Positions 22,931 through 33,152 of a DNA stretch of 64,000 nucleotides are shown piece after piece; the first letter of the stretch is position 1, and each line of letters starts with the position of its first letter. The DNA is taken from NCBI GenBank assembly GCA_030710515.1, contig JALBCR010002251.1:405501-469500 (forward strand). The letters are read 5' to 3'. Both the position numbers and the translations under genes were made by a program. Source of the DNA: Abscondita cerata (taxonomy: Eukaryota; Arthropoda; Insecta; Coleoptera; Lampyridae). The notes under the pieces are model-generated. The model did no database searches, was not told the DNA's origin, and saw only the letters and a list, made by a program, of their open reading frames with translations.

Positions 22931-25848
22931 ATTGATGCAGACGGTGTAACTAATGTTGTCATAAATGACACAAAAAATTTGAATGCTAACAGCAAGTCAT
23001 TAATTCACTTTTCCACAAGTTTAAATTCCACTTTCAATATTACTTTCAAAAATTAAAAATTGTAAGAATTCAAAAAACATATTAGTAATATGTATTTTCC
23101 TAATTTAATAAAAACTGACAGGTATAGAATAAAAATATTTTTTCTTCAAGCGACATTAAAACGGCATATTATTGAACTACTGGCAGACGCTGAAAACGCT
23201 TTTTACTGTCAAAAAATTAAAAGCAACAGTTCTTTTGTTTTCACAACTATTTAGAGGTTGGTATCTTGGTTATGTCATATTATGAATGTAACAGTAGTAA
23301 AGTTCCAACTTGATTCGTCGAGAATAAAACGCTTGAAGAAAATAGTAGATTATTTTACTAAGAGTTAAACAATATAAGTGTTGCGCTTAAAAGTTTGCTG
23401 GCGAGGCGTTAGCATTTTATCACCATTCCATATATTATATTGTTACGTTATATATTTTGTTTTGTCCTTTATTAATCCTTCTTATTGCATTAAACGAATT
23501 AATTACACAAATTTTGTAATGGAAACTGTATATTCAACTTCGATTCACCCGGTATATGCTTTTTACGGTTTTTATTTTTTGTGGAAGTATTCAATTTTTC
23601 CTAGTGAGAATACGCAAAAAATGACTTGATTGTGAGATTTTCACGGTGAAGGTTACGCATTTGGTGCATCTACCGTTTGTGTCCTAATTATCTTCATTGA
23701 AAGGCCCAAAAGAAATTTTGGTAAGCATATCTTGTTTGTATTTCTTTAAGTAATAGTGAAAGGTGTGTCTTACTACTTCTCGTGTATAAGGAACACGTAA
23801 ATAGTGGGTGTATGCTACTGTACAGAAATATTTGGCTTATATCGACACCGAGTGTTTTGCATTAGAAGTTATCGCTTTGATGATGAATTTGCAAATCAAC
23901 ATTCAATTGCCGTTACAGTTAACTGCTGACATTTCTTAGTTTAAGTAATAGTGCCCATTTTGATTTAGGATTTTCTTCTCTTTCACCTTCTCGTTTTCAG
24001 TTTTTCTTCTTATCTGACAGCATGATCGTCTTCATTGTCACTGCCATTTGCAGTTTTATTTCTTGCTGTCGTGTGACGCTACGTTCCGTATCTCTAATGC
24101 AAGTTTTTGAGGATGCAATATTAGATAAACAATCAAGGAATCGTTTCTGTAATACTATCTGTATTTACAAAACAACGCCGATCAAGCAATATCGCAATGA
24201 AAAGCAACGCCCGGACGTCATTTTGTATTAATCACTTAATTATTGTTTGTTTTACATTTGATTTCAGTAAGTTCCATTATATAAAATATTTGAAGACCCC
24301 TATCGCGGAAGTGAACCACCCGAACGTTACAATATTAATAAATATCTATTCCACGTTAAATGCTATACCTATTCTGTCTATTTTAGAATTTCTAAACAAT
24401 TTACAGATATGTTTTCATGTGGTGCATATATAGCAATTAAGTCGCTGCAAGACAAAATGCTGAGAACTTTGCAGTTGTAAAAATGCGGGCCTAAACTGTT
24501 CAAGACTTTGTACTTTCTGGTTTGGACAATAATGTCAGAACGGTTGTATTAATTGTTTGGAAGACAGTGACGACGATGTGATTGTGAACAACGACACCCA
24601 CACTGCTATTAACTTTTTGATTGCCGAAGAAAATTTTTTAATGATAATCCCAAGCCTAAGCCTAAATTATAAATACAAAAATTAATTCGTGGAGAAACTT
24701 TGTCGATAATTGTGTAAGCAGTTACAGAAGTAGATTTTTCGATTATTATTGCCAACTAACTATTAGCATCTCGATTCTCCTGCTAGAAATTTGCAAGTGA
24801 TTGTACAATTGTACCGAGAAGCACTCGACAGCAATTTCGGGTAAGAGAACGTCATGTATAACCCAAAGGAGGGCACCCTCAACAACCGCGAATATTGTAC
24901 GATAGTGAATTTACATTGGAGTTCTCTGATTCCTGACGAGTTCCAAAAGGAGAAACAGCTGCGGAGTAATTCTCGATGATTGTTCTCAATTGTATAATCT
25001 CTTGCCAATTTACAACAGGGGATTTTTGAGATTATACGCCAACGCTTTGTTTTCAAACGCAGAGGAAAGAAGAAATAAATAAACCAAACTACTCCTTATA
25101 TTCTGCTTTTGATGTGATCTTCTTGCTTTGATAGATCTCGAAATTTATAAGGTCCTAATTTTTGCATTTATTGAATTCTTATCAGTTGTGTTCAGTGGGG
25201 TTGATATATTACAAATCTGTTTGAAGATGATTAAATAGAGCCTTAAATTTTTACTTTTAATCGTTTTGGTCTAGTATTTGTCGTCCTATTGTCGAAATGT
25301 CATAAATTTGCCTAAAGTTATCATATGTAATAGAATCTTTAACCATCTCATTACTAATATTGGGTCAGCTATCCTAATAAAAGGTTTTCAAATCAATATT
25401 CCTAGTAATCAGTTTCATAATTTGAATGTAATGTTAGGATCTTAACAGTTGCAAGCATTATCATCAAAAATCATGTCTAATAGTACTTTTAAAGATTTGA
25501 CGACAGAGCGAACTGGTTAAAGAAAGTTTAACGATTTGATATGATCATCATCATTTCTTTTAATAATTATATTTTTCGTCAGTATATTTCCTTTTGTGTT
25601 TTGCTGTAATATTTGCCGCGTCATCTTCAATTTCATGTGTCCTCATCGTTTTGTTGTATTTTATTGCCTTATCTTCGTGTCAAAACCATACCCTTTTTTA
25701 TACTTTCATCAATATCTTCAACACATAATAGGTTACAATAGTAAATTTTGCAAGGGGGTACGTCATTTTATTTTCCTTATTAGAATAATTTATGTTCATA
25801 GTAACTTACAGGGACAAATTATCGATGCTTTAATCACACAAGTACTGC
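22931..25848. other. Mostly non-coding; contains parts shared with 52.3 kb
   Basis: Two blocks (about 23627-23660 and 24167-24265) are similar to a single contiguous block at 52297-52492, so a dispersed repeat lies here with about 500 bp of extra sequence between its ends. A stretch at 24560-25060 gives weakly protein-like frames (for example DSDDDVIVNNDTHTA), but I recognise no family. Confidence 0.4.
23627..24265 (+). repeat. Dispersed repeat, copy with long interior
   Basis: Starts TTGATTGTGAGATTTTCACG and ends in a block with AAGCAACGCCCGGACGTCAT; both blocks recur in the same order at 52297-52492 with about 500 bp less between them. No inverted ends seen. Either this copy carries an insertion or the other a deletion. 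Confidence 0.55.
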
Positions 25849-26553
25849 GTGATTCAAACTCGACCGTGTTCTTTTGACAGATATTTTTGACAGATCACTC
25901 GTGACTACTGTCAAACTCAAATGACATATAAACTCAGTATTGTATGGAAATTCATCATGGTACGACTTACGCTTGACCAACGTTTACAAATTGTTCAACT
26001 TTATTACGAAAAACAGCGTTTTGAAAAAAAATGTTTTCGTGCGATTCAACGATTTTATCCGCGTAATTATAACGAATTTTTTACCAGAAATTAAAGTTCG
26101 TGGTCTCGACTTCAACAGGATGGCGCGCTTGCACATACAGCGGGCATTACAATGGATTTATTGCTACAGGATTTGGGTGAGCAATTTATTTCGCGAAACG
26201 GCCCGGTTAATTGGCCGCCTAGATCGTGTGATATCACGCCTCTGGACGTTTTTCTTTGGGACTACGTGAAGTCCAAAGTATTTGCTAAAAAACCAGCGTC
26301 ACTTGAAGTCTTCGAAGCAAACATTACTCGAGTTATTCGTGAGATTCCGGTCGAAATACTCGAGCGAGTGATCGAAAATTGGACCCAAACAATGGTCATG
26401 CTAAGGCGTAGTGGCGGTCAACATTTAAAAGAAATTATTTTCAAACATTAATTGCCATATTATGTGCTTTCAGTTGACAATAAAGATTTCATAACTAGAT
26501 TCAAGTATATTTGTTTTATTTTCGTATAAAAAACACGGTCGAGTTTGAATCAC
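25849..26553. mobile_element. Internally deleted mariner-like element, DUF4817 group
   Basis: Inverted ends GTGATTCAAACTCGACCGTG (25849-25868) and CACGGTCGAGTTTGAATCAC (26534-26553) are perfect over 20 bp. At about 705 bp it is far shorter than a complete element. No clear TA duplication remains at the very ends. Confidence 0.8.
25958..26451 (+). pseudogene. Truncated mariner-like transposase
   Basis: The N-terminus starts at ATG 25958: MVRLTLDQRLQIVQLYYEKQ, the opening of DUF4817-type transposases, and runs to a stop at about 26095. The reading then resumes in another frame with LQQDGALAHTA (second catalytic Asp, codon 26119-26121), NGPVNWPPRSCDITPLDVFL (third Asp 36 residues later), ending EIIFKH and a stop at 26451. 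The centre, including the first catalytic Asp, has been deleted. The C-terminal half from 26152 is still open for 99 codons, so decay since the deletion is modest. It cannot transpose on its own. Confidence 0.75.
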
Positions 26554-27884
26554 AATATAACATGCGGAGCCATGTGGTTTTCAACAATTTGACATTTTTG
26601 ACAAACTGAACGGATTTTGATCTCTAGATTTTATTAAAAAATCAGGAGTACATTCGCCTATTGTGGGAAGCAAAGGAATGAGAAACAACAAATTCAACTT
26701 AAAATTCTTTTTTAAGTGCGTAAGCAGGATCCATAATTATGTATTGGGATGAATATAACCCAATAATATTGGGTAGTTTGACCAAAAGCGTCTTCAACTC
26801 CCGATCACTTCGTTAAACTTAATTATTTAAAATAAAACATAGTAAAACGCTAGCGAAAAATTAAAATTACCGGATCTCTAACCCTACAAACGGTTACAAG
26901 GTTCAAAACTAAGTCATGAAACGTTTAACGCTATAAGCGATTAAAAGGTCATGCAAAGCGTATAGGCAGTTGATGAAGTTTGTCGGTGGGTGGAATTTAA
27001 AGGAAATAGATAATACTCCAGCACCGGTACAGAACATTTTGACTATTGTTATTAGAGAGCTGTATCTTGTGTGATCAAGACCTAAAAAAATCAATTAATT
27101 TCAGAATTGAATTCCGTTGGGAAAATATAAAAATAATTTAAGTAGCATCAGCAAGCATATTTTCCATTTGGTTCTTACTTAGTATGTTTTCTGAACATTT
27201 CACTTTCTAATTTTCTATAATTTGAGAACTATAATTTTGTCTTATATTAATTAATATTGGGAATTAAAGTTTGGTAAGTACTGGTGTAATTGTAAAATTA
27301 ATTATTTAAGACCTAAGACATTATCCATCAATACTTTATTTTGTTTTGCCATTTATTTCTTTTTGTAAGTTGCTTTTGAAATTTCAAAAATAATTTAAAT
27401 ATCAAACGAAATTATAAAAAAATTAATTATTTATTTTACAATTTAATTAAGTTATTATTGGTCAATTAAAACTTAATAAGTCGTGTAGACTTTTTAATTA
27501 AGAAACTACATTTCAAACTTAATGAACTTGAGGTAAGTATTTATATTTCTGCTTGGTTATTGAACGCTCAAGTTATTTAAATATGACGCATTCAAACTGA
27601 ATATGTAACTAAATTATTATTATGTATAAAGTATAAGTAATTGCTTTTTGTATTGCTCAGGACGCCTTCAATCATGTTTTTAAACAATTTTGTAATTTTT
27701 GCAAGAATGAAAAGTGGATTAAAAATAATTGAGTGAATTAGCATTATTAATTAACATCATAGTTATTGCAGTGGAACACGACGTGAAGGTGTCTATGACT
27801 ATTTGTAGATAATTCGGATTTGAAATCTTTCTGAAACAAATCCTTAATACATTTTTAAAACAACAAAAACTTATAACGGCTTGT
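26554..27884. other. Non-coding AT-rich DNA, no supported gene
   Basis: No protein motif or clear repeat seen. Confidence 0.4.
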
Positions 27885-28475
27885 TACACCTTGTGTCCTA
27901 CGGAAAAGTTGACATACGCATTTACTATGTTAAATTAAAAATTATTTGAACATTTATAACAATATATTATGTTGAATGGGAACAAATTGATGTGATATTA
28001 ATGAATACTCGAAACGTATTTTACTAAAAAATCACTTTTTGTGAATATTTATTTATTAACGTAATGGATTTTTATTTATTAAGCTGCCTTCGTGGACGAA
28101 TTGGTTGGTTTGATGCCTAGTAATGTTTTGCACTATCTAACTAGGGTTCGATTCCGATTGCAGTATTTTTTTATTAATTTATAATACAATTTTGTGAAGT
28201 GTATTTAACATTTTGAGAAAGATTAAACTCATTTTATAAAACTGTATTAATAATAACATCGATTATAATAAAAAGAAATTATACATTCGTTATCGAACCC
28301 GGATTTTTTGGGGTAAATAATTATACAAATGTTACGGCTTTTTTTATTAAAATACGCTTTAAACACTTACATTACCTTATAATTTTGTTCTCATTTATCT
28401 ATTTAATAAAAATTTGTTGGTATATTGTGATCATGACACACATTAATTTTGAATTTTCCGAAGGCACACGGTATA
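27885..28475. mobile_element. MITE-like inverted-repeat element with internal tRNA-like module, copy 2
   Basis: About 591 bp. Left end TACACCTTGTGTCCTACGG, then AAAAGTTGACATA; right end is its imperfect inverse ending ACACGGTATA. Shares with copy 1 (2513-3148) the terminal repeats, the TATTTATTTATTAAC segment, the box-B-like string followed by a T run, and the right-side ACGCTTTxAAxACACTT region. Divergence from copy 1 is high, so both are old. Confidence 0.55.
28084..28166 (+). pseudogene. tRNA-like module inside MITE copy 2
   Basis: Box-A-like TGGACGAATTGG at about 28094 and box-B-like GGGTTCGATTCCG at 28145-28157, separated by about 40 nt, followed by a T run. CTGC at the start can pair with GCAG at the end, mimicking an acceptor stem. 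The T-stem pairs only at its two inner positions, as in copy 1, so the family inherited the same defect. A functional tRNA is unlikely. Confidence 0.45.
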
Positions 28476-28671
28476 AAGTCTCTACATAATTATTGAACAT
28501 TTAGATATTTTGCTAAGTCAAGGGGCCTGTTGTAATATTGGAACATTAGAATCTCGGTCTAAATCTATTAATCAGGTTAGTTTTGAAGTGGTAATTCTGA
28601 TGGTGTGAACACTAATAATTGGAAACAGAGAACAGTGCTGGGATGAGGTTTACATTTAAACGCTTCTTATA

Positions 28672-30142
28672 CAGGGTGTTTCTGAATAGGAGTAGATAAC
28701 GGGAATCATTTGAGACACTTTTTATTTATGAACTCAAAGGCAACCACGTTCACCCTAGAAGCTACACGTCAAAAACTGTTTTTTGTTTTTTTTATACAAA
28801 ATTCAAAATATCTCTCTTAAAAGTCGGAATCAAAAAAATAATGGGATATGATAATTATAGGTAATTAAAATCTCCATCTTTTTTGAACAGCATATCTGGA
28901 TCTATCTCTAACCGTACTCATGTCGGATGCATTTTTTAATTTTGGTTTTTGTTATTTTTTGAAAAATTATGCTTAAAACTCAAAAATTTGAAAAAAAATT
29001 AGAATTCGAAAGTGAAGGCCATTCAATTGCGCTTCTTTCAACGTATGACATGTTTCAATGTAGCTTTTACCGATTGAGTGCTATTGAAGAAAAACTTCAT
29101 GGGAAACATTTTTGGAAACTTTAATGAGATATGTAAACTGGTCACAATAATTACTCAATATGTCTACCACCAACTTCAATGCAAACATTGCACCTTCGCA
29201 GCATATTGTCATAAACCCTCTCAAAAATTTCAGGGGTTTCTTGAATTAGCAACGTAGCTGTCATAACACGCGCTAACAAATCTTCTTCAGATTCGACTGG
29301 CGTCTCGTACACCGTACTTTGCATGTAACCCCACAAAAAAAACTACGGGCGTTAGGTCCGGCGAGCGTGGCGGCCACGTTACTGGTTCCTCTCGCCCAAT
29401 CCATCTATCCCCAAACTGTTCGTTGAGGTAGCCCCGAACAGCAACAAAAAAATGTGCCGGCGCACCGTCATGTTGCAGCCACATCTGTCGGCAAACCCCC
29501 AGTGGTACTTCCTCCAACAATTCTGGCAGAAATTGGAGGCTGTAAGCGACAGCGATGTACGAACCAACGTGAAAAGTTAGTACGTGGTGGAAAATCGATT
29601 GGTCCAAATGATGGGTTCTGCTCTATTTTATAAAGCACATCTTCTTCAAATCGCAACGTTCGACGATGGATGTCTTGCAACTCCGCAATTTACCTTGTTA
29701 ACTGAAAAAGTTCCTGTATTTCGCAATCGCTGATAAACTTTTGCAAACACCCTATTGTAAGGTATTGGACGATTTGGAAATCGGGCTGTATACAAGCGTC
29801 TAGCATGTCTACCATTACAATGTGCTTCGCCGTAAACTAACATCATAGTAGTAAAATCTTCAAAAGTATGCTGATTCATGATTTAAGTAACAAGAAACAC
29901 AAATTTAACTACGTCAAAAACAATTATGCCATTTAAGACGTGAAACATAGCCAACTTAATCGCTCATAAAGTGTCATTAGTTTAAAAGTGATTTTTAACA
30001 AAAATAACAAAAACAAAAACAGTTTTTGACGTGTAGCTTCTAGGGTGAACATGGTTGCCTATGAGTTTATAAATAAAAAGTGTCTCAAATGATCCCCCCT
30101 ATCTACCCTAGAATTTTGTTACCCCTATTCAGAAACACCCTG
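28672..30142. mobile_element. Mariner-like DUF4817-group element with about 120-bp TIRs
   Basis: Left TA|CAGGGTGTTTCTGAATAG and right CTATTCAGAAACACCCTG|TA are inverse copies, and similarity extends about 120 bp inward on both sides (TTTTTGACGTGTAGCTTCTA and so on). TA duplication is present. Length 1471 bp, with one transposase pseudogene on the minus strand. Confidence 0.85.
29151..29879 (-). pseudogene. DUF4817-type mariner-like transposase pseudogene
   Basis: From ATG at 29877-29879 the minus strand reads MNQHTFEDFTTMMLVYGEAH, then RRLYTARFPNRPIPY..VFAKVYQRLRNTG, a clean DUF4817 helix-turn-helix domain in the first 75 residues. Further frames give FLPELLEEVP, MWLQHDGAPAHF (second catalytic Asp), DRWIGREEPVTWPPRSPDLTP (third Asp 36 residues on), LWGYMQSTVYETPVESEEDL and ending GGRHIE. 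At least three frame changes are needed. About 243 codons are spanned, clearly fewer than the roughly 350 typical of the group; the segment with the first catalytic Asp is missing. Non-functional. Confidence 0.8.
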
Positions 30143-32450
30143 TATAATCTTCTGAGTTTAGTTTTCCGGTACTACATTTAATTAATTTTAGGTTCATGCC
30201 TCCGGCACCAATTGATATCCTGATTTTTTTTTGTTTTCATTACTTCTTTAACTTGACGGTTGCTAAGTTGTACAAATACACAACCAAACATACAGTTTCT
30301 CTTGTGGGGAAGTATTTTTCATGCTAATGAACTAAGGACTGTTTTCTTCTAACAGTTTTTGAAACTACAATACCCACTTCTTTAGTAGCACTATTGATTT
30401 GTTAATTTTGCTGCTCGCTGTTGTTTTTATTGATTATAAGGTTTTCCAGACTCAAACCTCTGGTACATTTTATTATTACGTCAAACAAGTTAGTGAAAAA
30501 ACTTTTCTTCATCCAAAATTTTCCGCTTTTTTTTGCCTTTAATCAGTTGTTGAAAATAAAATGCCTCTCTTTGTTTAAAAATGTTTTGAAAATCTCTTAA
30601 TTTGATATCAAGTCATGGGAATATTTTCCCCTTTTGATTTTAATTACTACTTGTACTCAAACATTTTTCGGCGGAATATTTTACACTTTTCGTTCAAAGA
30701 AGAATAGGCCTCTTTGTACTGGTTCTGGCATGGTTATACTAATTTTTAACAGTTTTTAGACAACATCTCATCCTGATACAAAACTTGAATAACATTTTTT
30801 ATTACCTTTGTTTTTGTAGTGAAGTCGATAAGGGTGTGGTATGTATCAGGGGCAGATTTTAAAGCATAAAAGTGATAATACGACATTAACTGAAGTGAAG
30901 ATATCGTACAACTCTGGAAAAAATGAAACACAACACTAAGAGATGATATTTCCTTGAGAATCTATGGGGTATTCTACAAAGCTAAATTAAACAAAATTAA
31001 CTGCATTACAAAAAAAATGTTGGAGGCGGTGATCCATGTTTCGTGTTGGTGCGAGAATCTCTAGAAACTTGCAAAAACTAATGGAATCCATGAACAAGTA
31101 GTGGAAGTTTTTAAAACCAAAGATAGACATGTTGCTATGAGTTAGCGTAATGGTGGGGCGCTAATTCTGCTAATATATACATTGTTTTGCAAGCGACAAA
31201 CAATTGAACAATAACAATTGCATATGATTCAATTAATTTGCACAATACTGTAGAATGGTGGAGGTGAAACATTGATAACACCCAAGCTCTGAATCACATC
31301 GAGTAATGCTTTAGATCTAATCTCTTCCGCTGCGCTATCTGCAAATGTGCACCGACACTACCTAAGTAACTTGAATTACTCTTACGATAATAATGAACTT
31401 AACTGAAAGCTTATTAGTGCAATTTATTACATTAGTAGAATTTGTACAAATTATTTCGGACTAAGGAGCGGCAAAATTTTCACTTTTCATACAAGCGATA
31501 TTGTCAGTATGTGAAGGAAGTTCCCTGCCTTGGGGAGGCATTGGATTTTTATAAGAATTGAGCCTTCCAAAAGGTAACTTCTTTCTTTAAGCCTAGAATC
31601 TGGCTTGGTTGACACCTGACTTATGAGTCTATTCTGTAAGATGTCGTTCACTAAACGGTTATTCCTACAATCGCTTGTGAAGCTATGGAATTTGTTTGTG
31701 AGTTTGATATGAAATTTATCACATGGATTGGCCCCTTTTACAGCAAATTTTGGTTTATTTAGACATATAATAATAATAAATTTGATTCAATGTGTTGATA
31801 GTTAAGTAATTTCTTTGAGTTTATTTTAGGACCCTTCCAGGAGAAAATTTTAGAATACTTTATAGGTCAAGTCGAGGTTTTTTTGGTGCTCCTCATCGAA
31901 GAAGAACTAATCATTTAAATACATCATTTCTGTTTCATCAACAATCAACTAACTGTTTTCCCATGGACAAGTGGTTTGTAAGAACCCCCTACACTCTTTA
32001 ATTTTTTAGTTAAGTATTACCAATTTTTTTTTAAATATCAGGTTCTTCTGGAATTGAGTTTGTATTCATTTGTGCAGAAAAACCGCGTTGTTTACCATTT
32101 TTTATAAAAAAAATTGTATGTTGTTATCGGATGGTTTGAGCGCAGCTCCGCCTTTCAACAGTTAAGTTGAGTCCATAAAACATTTTTCTCTGTTCTACTA
32201 AGATTCTATCAACAATGATAAAGTTTTTAATAACTAATATGTGTCTGTCAAAACGCAGAACTTAGGTTATAGGTGTCAGTATGGTACGAAAATATGTACT
32301 ATCCCTTCTAAAATTGAAGCTTGTTCGTTACAGACGTTACAAAATAGGAATTTACCGACAATCGTTCAGCTGATCGTTAACAGCACGGTGACGATAATCG
32401 TTATCTAACGAATCGTTTACAAACGAACATTTACAGAATAGACACGTTAT
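30143..32450. other. Non-coding AT-rich DNA, no supported gene
   Basis: No protein motif or repeat I can name. Around 32380-32440 there are small palindromes (CGATAATCGTTATC, TTCGTTTACAAACGAA). Confidence 0.4.
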
Positions 32451-32540
32451 AGTAATCTACCTTGAACTTTCTTTTGTTTGTTTCAAGTTTCTCGCTCTGA
32501 TGAGATTCTTACAAAAGGTGGCGAAACGTTGTTTTAACCA
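32440..32540 (+). repeat. Penelope-type terminal repeat, copy with exact CTGATGA and GAAAC
   Basis: CTTTCTTTTGTTTGTTTCAA, then GTTTCTCGCT, CTGATGA (32497-32503) and GCGAAACGTT (32521-32530). The same string order occurs inverted at 39733-39835. Core positions match the hammerhead consensus, but stem II is poorly paired here. Confidence 0.55.
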
Positions 32541-32655
32541 TTAGATTTTTAATTTAAAAAATAACGAAAAATTCTTTTGTTTGTCTTTTTACGGCAAAAA
32601 TGCACCAAATTTTCCAGTTCATTGTTTTTCGATATCAACATTTTTAAAAAGTTGC

Positions 32656-32685
32656 CTCGCTAACTTGGTATCGCTAACTTGGTAT
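32656..32685 (+). repeat. Two tandem copies of a 14-bp unit
   Basis: GCTAACTTGGTATC occurs twice in a row and is followed by AAGTTTGCG, which can fold back on it. Confidence 0.7.
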
Positions 32686-32849
32686 CAAGTTTGCGAGACA
32701 TTCGATTTTTTTTTAAACAAATAAGAAGAAATTAGTTTCAGGGAGTTACTAAAATTGATCTTATGTATCACCTTACAGGATTGGTAAAGTTGAAGCATAA
32801 ATTAAAGAATAAAATTAGACAATTTATCGAATACATATACAACGTCTAC

Positions 32850-32930
32850 CGGGATTGGACCGTGTCGAAATGATAACCGTTGTTGCCAACGTTTTGCCAC
32901 CAATAGTAACGAGCATCATCAGGGCGAGAA
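32850..32930 (-). repeat. Penelope-type terminal repeat, minus-strand copy
   Basis: On the minus strand: CGCCCTGATGATGCTCGTTA, then CTATTGGTGGC, AAAACGTTGGC and, further on, GACACGGTCCAATCC. The last string is shared with the copy at 39733-39800. CTGATGA is exact; GAAAC has become AAAAC. Confidence 0.5.
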
Positions 32931-33111
32931 AATTTATATATATAACACGTACAACAAACACATTCGAGTACAAACGTTACAAAAAATTACAAAATTAATC
33001 TTTTGTACTAAATTTTAATTAGACTACTTTTATAAATGTTTTTAAAAATTTTAAAATTGACATTATTATGTATTGATGGAATTGAACTATTAACTCGTTT
33101 TTGTAGACAGC

Positions 33112-33152
33112 CTTGATAAAACCCACACAACGGTGGGCAAAATGTCGGCAAT
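33112..33152 (+). repeat. Penelope-type terminal-repeat motif with perfect stem II
   Basis: CTTGATAAAA, then CCCAC (33122-33126), loop ACAACG, GTGGG (33133-33137), C, AAAATGTCGG. The five-base-pair stem sits exactly where stem II of a hammerhead would be. The flanking core bases are partly mutated. Confidence 0.45.

Noticed and set aside
24022..24231. Small membrane protein or exon after a pyrimidine-rich CAG
   Set aside because: The tract before ATG 24022 resembles a splice acceptor, but the frame crosses the border of a dispersed repeat and has no recognised domain.
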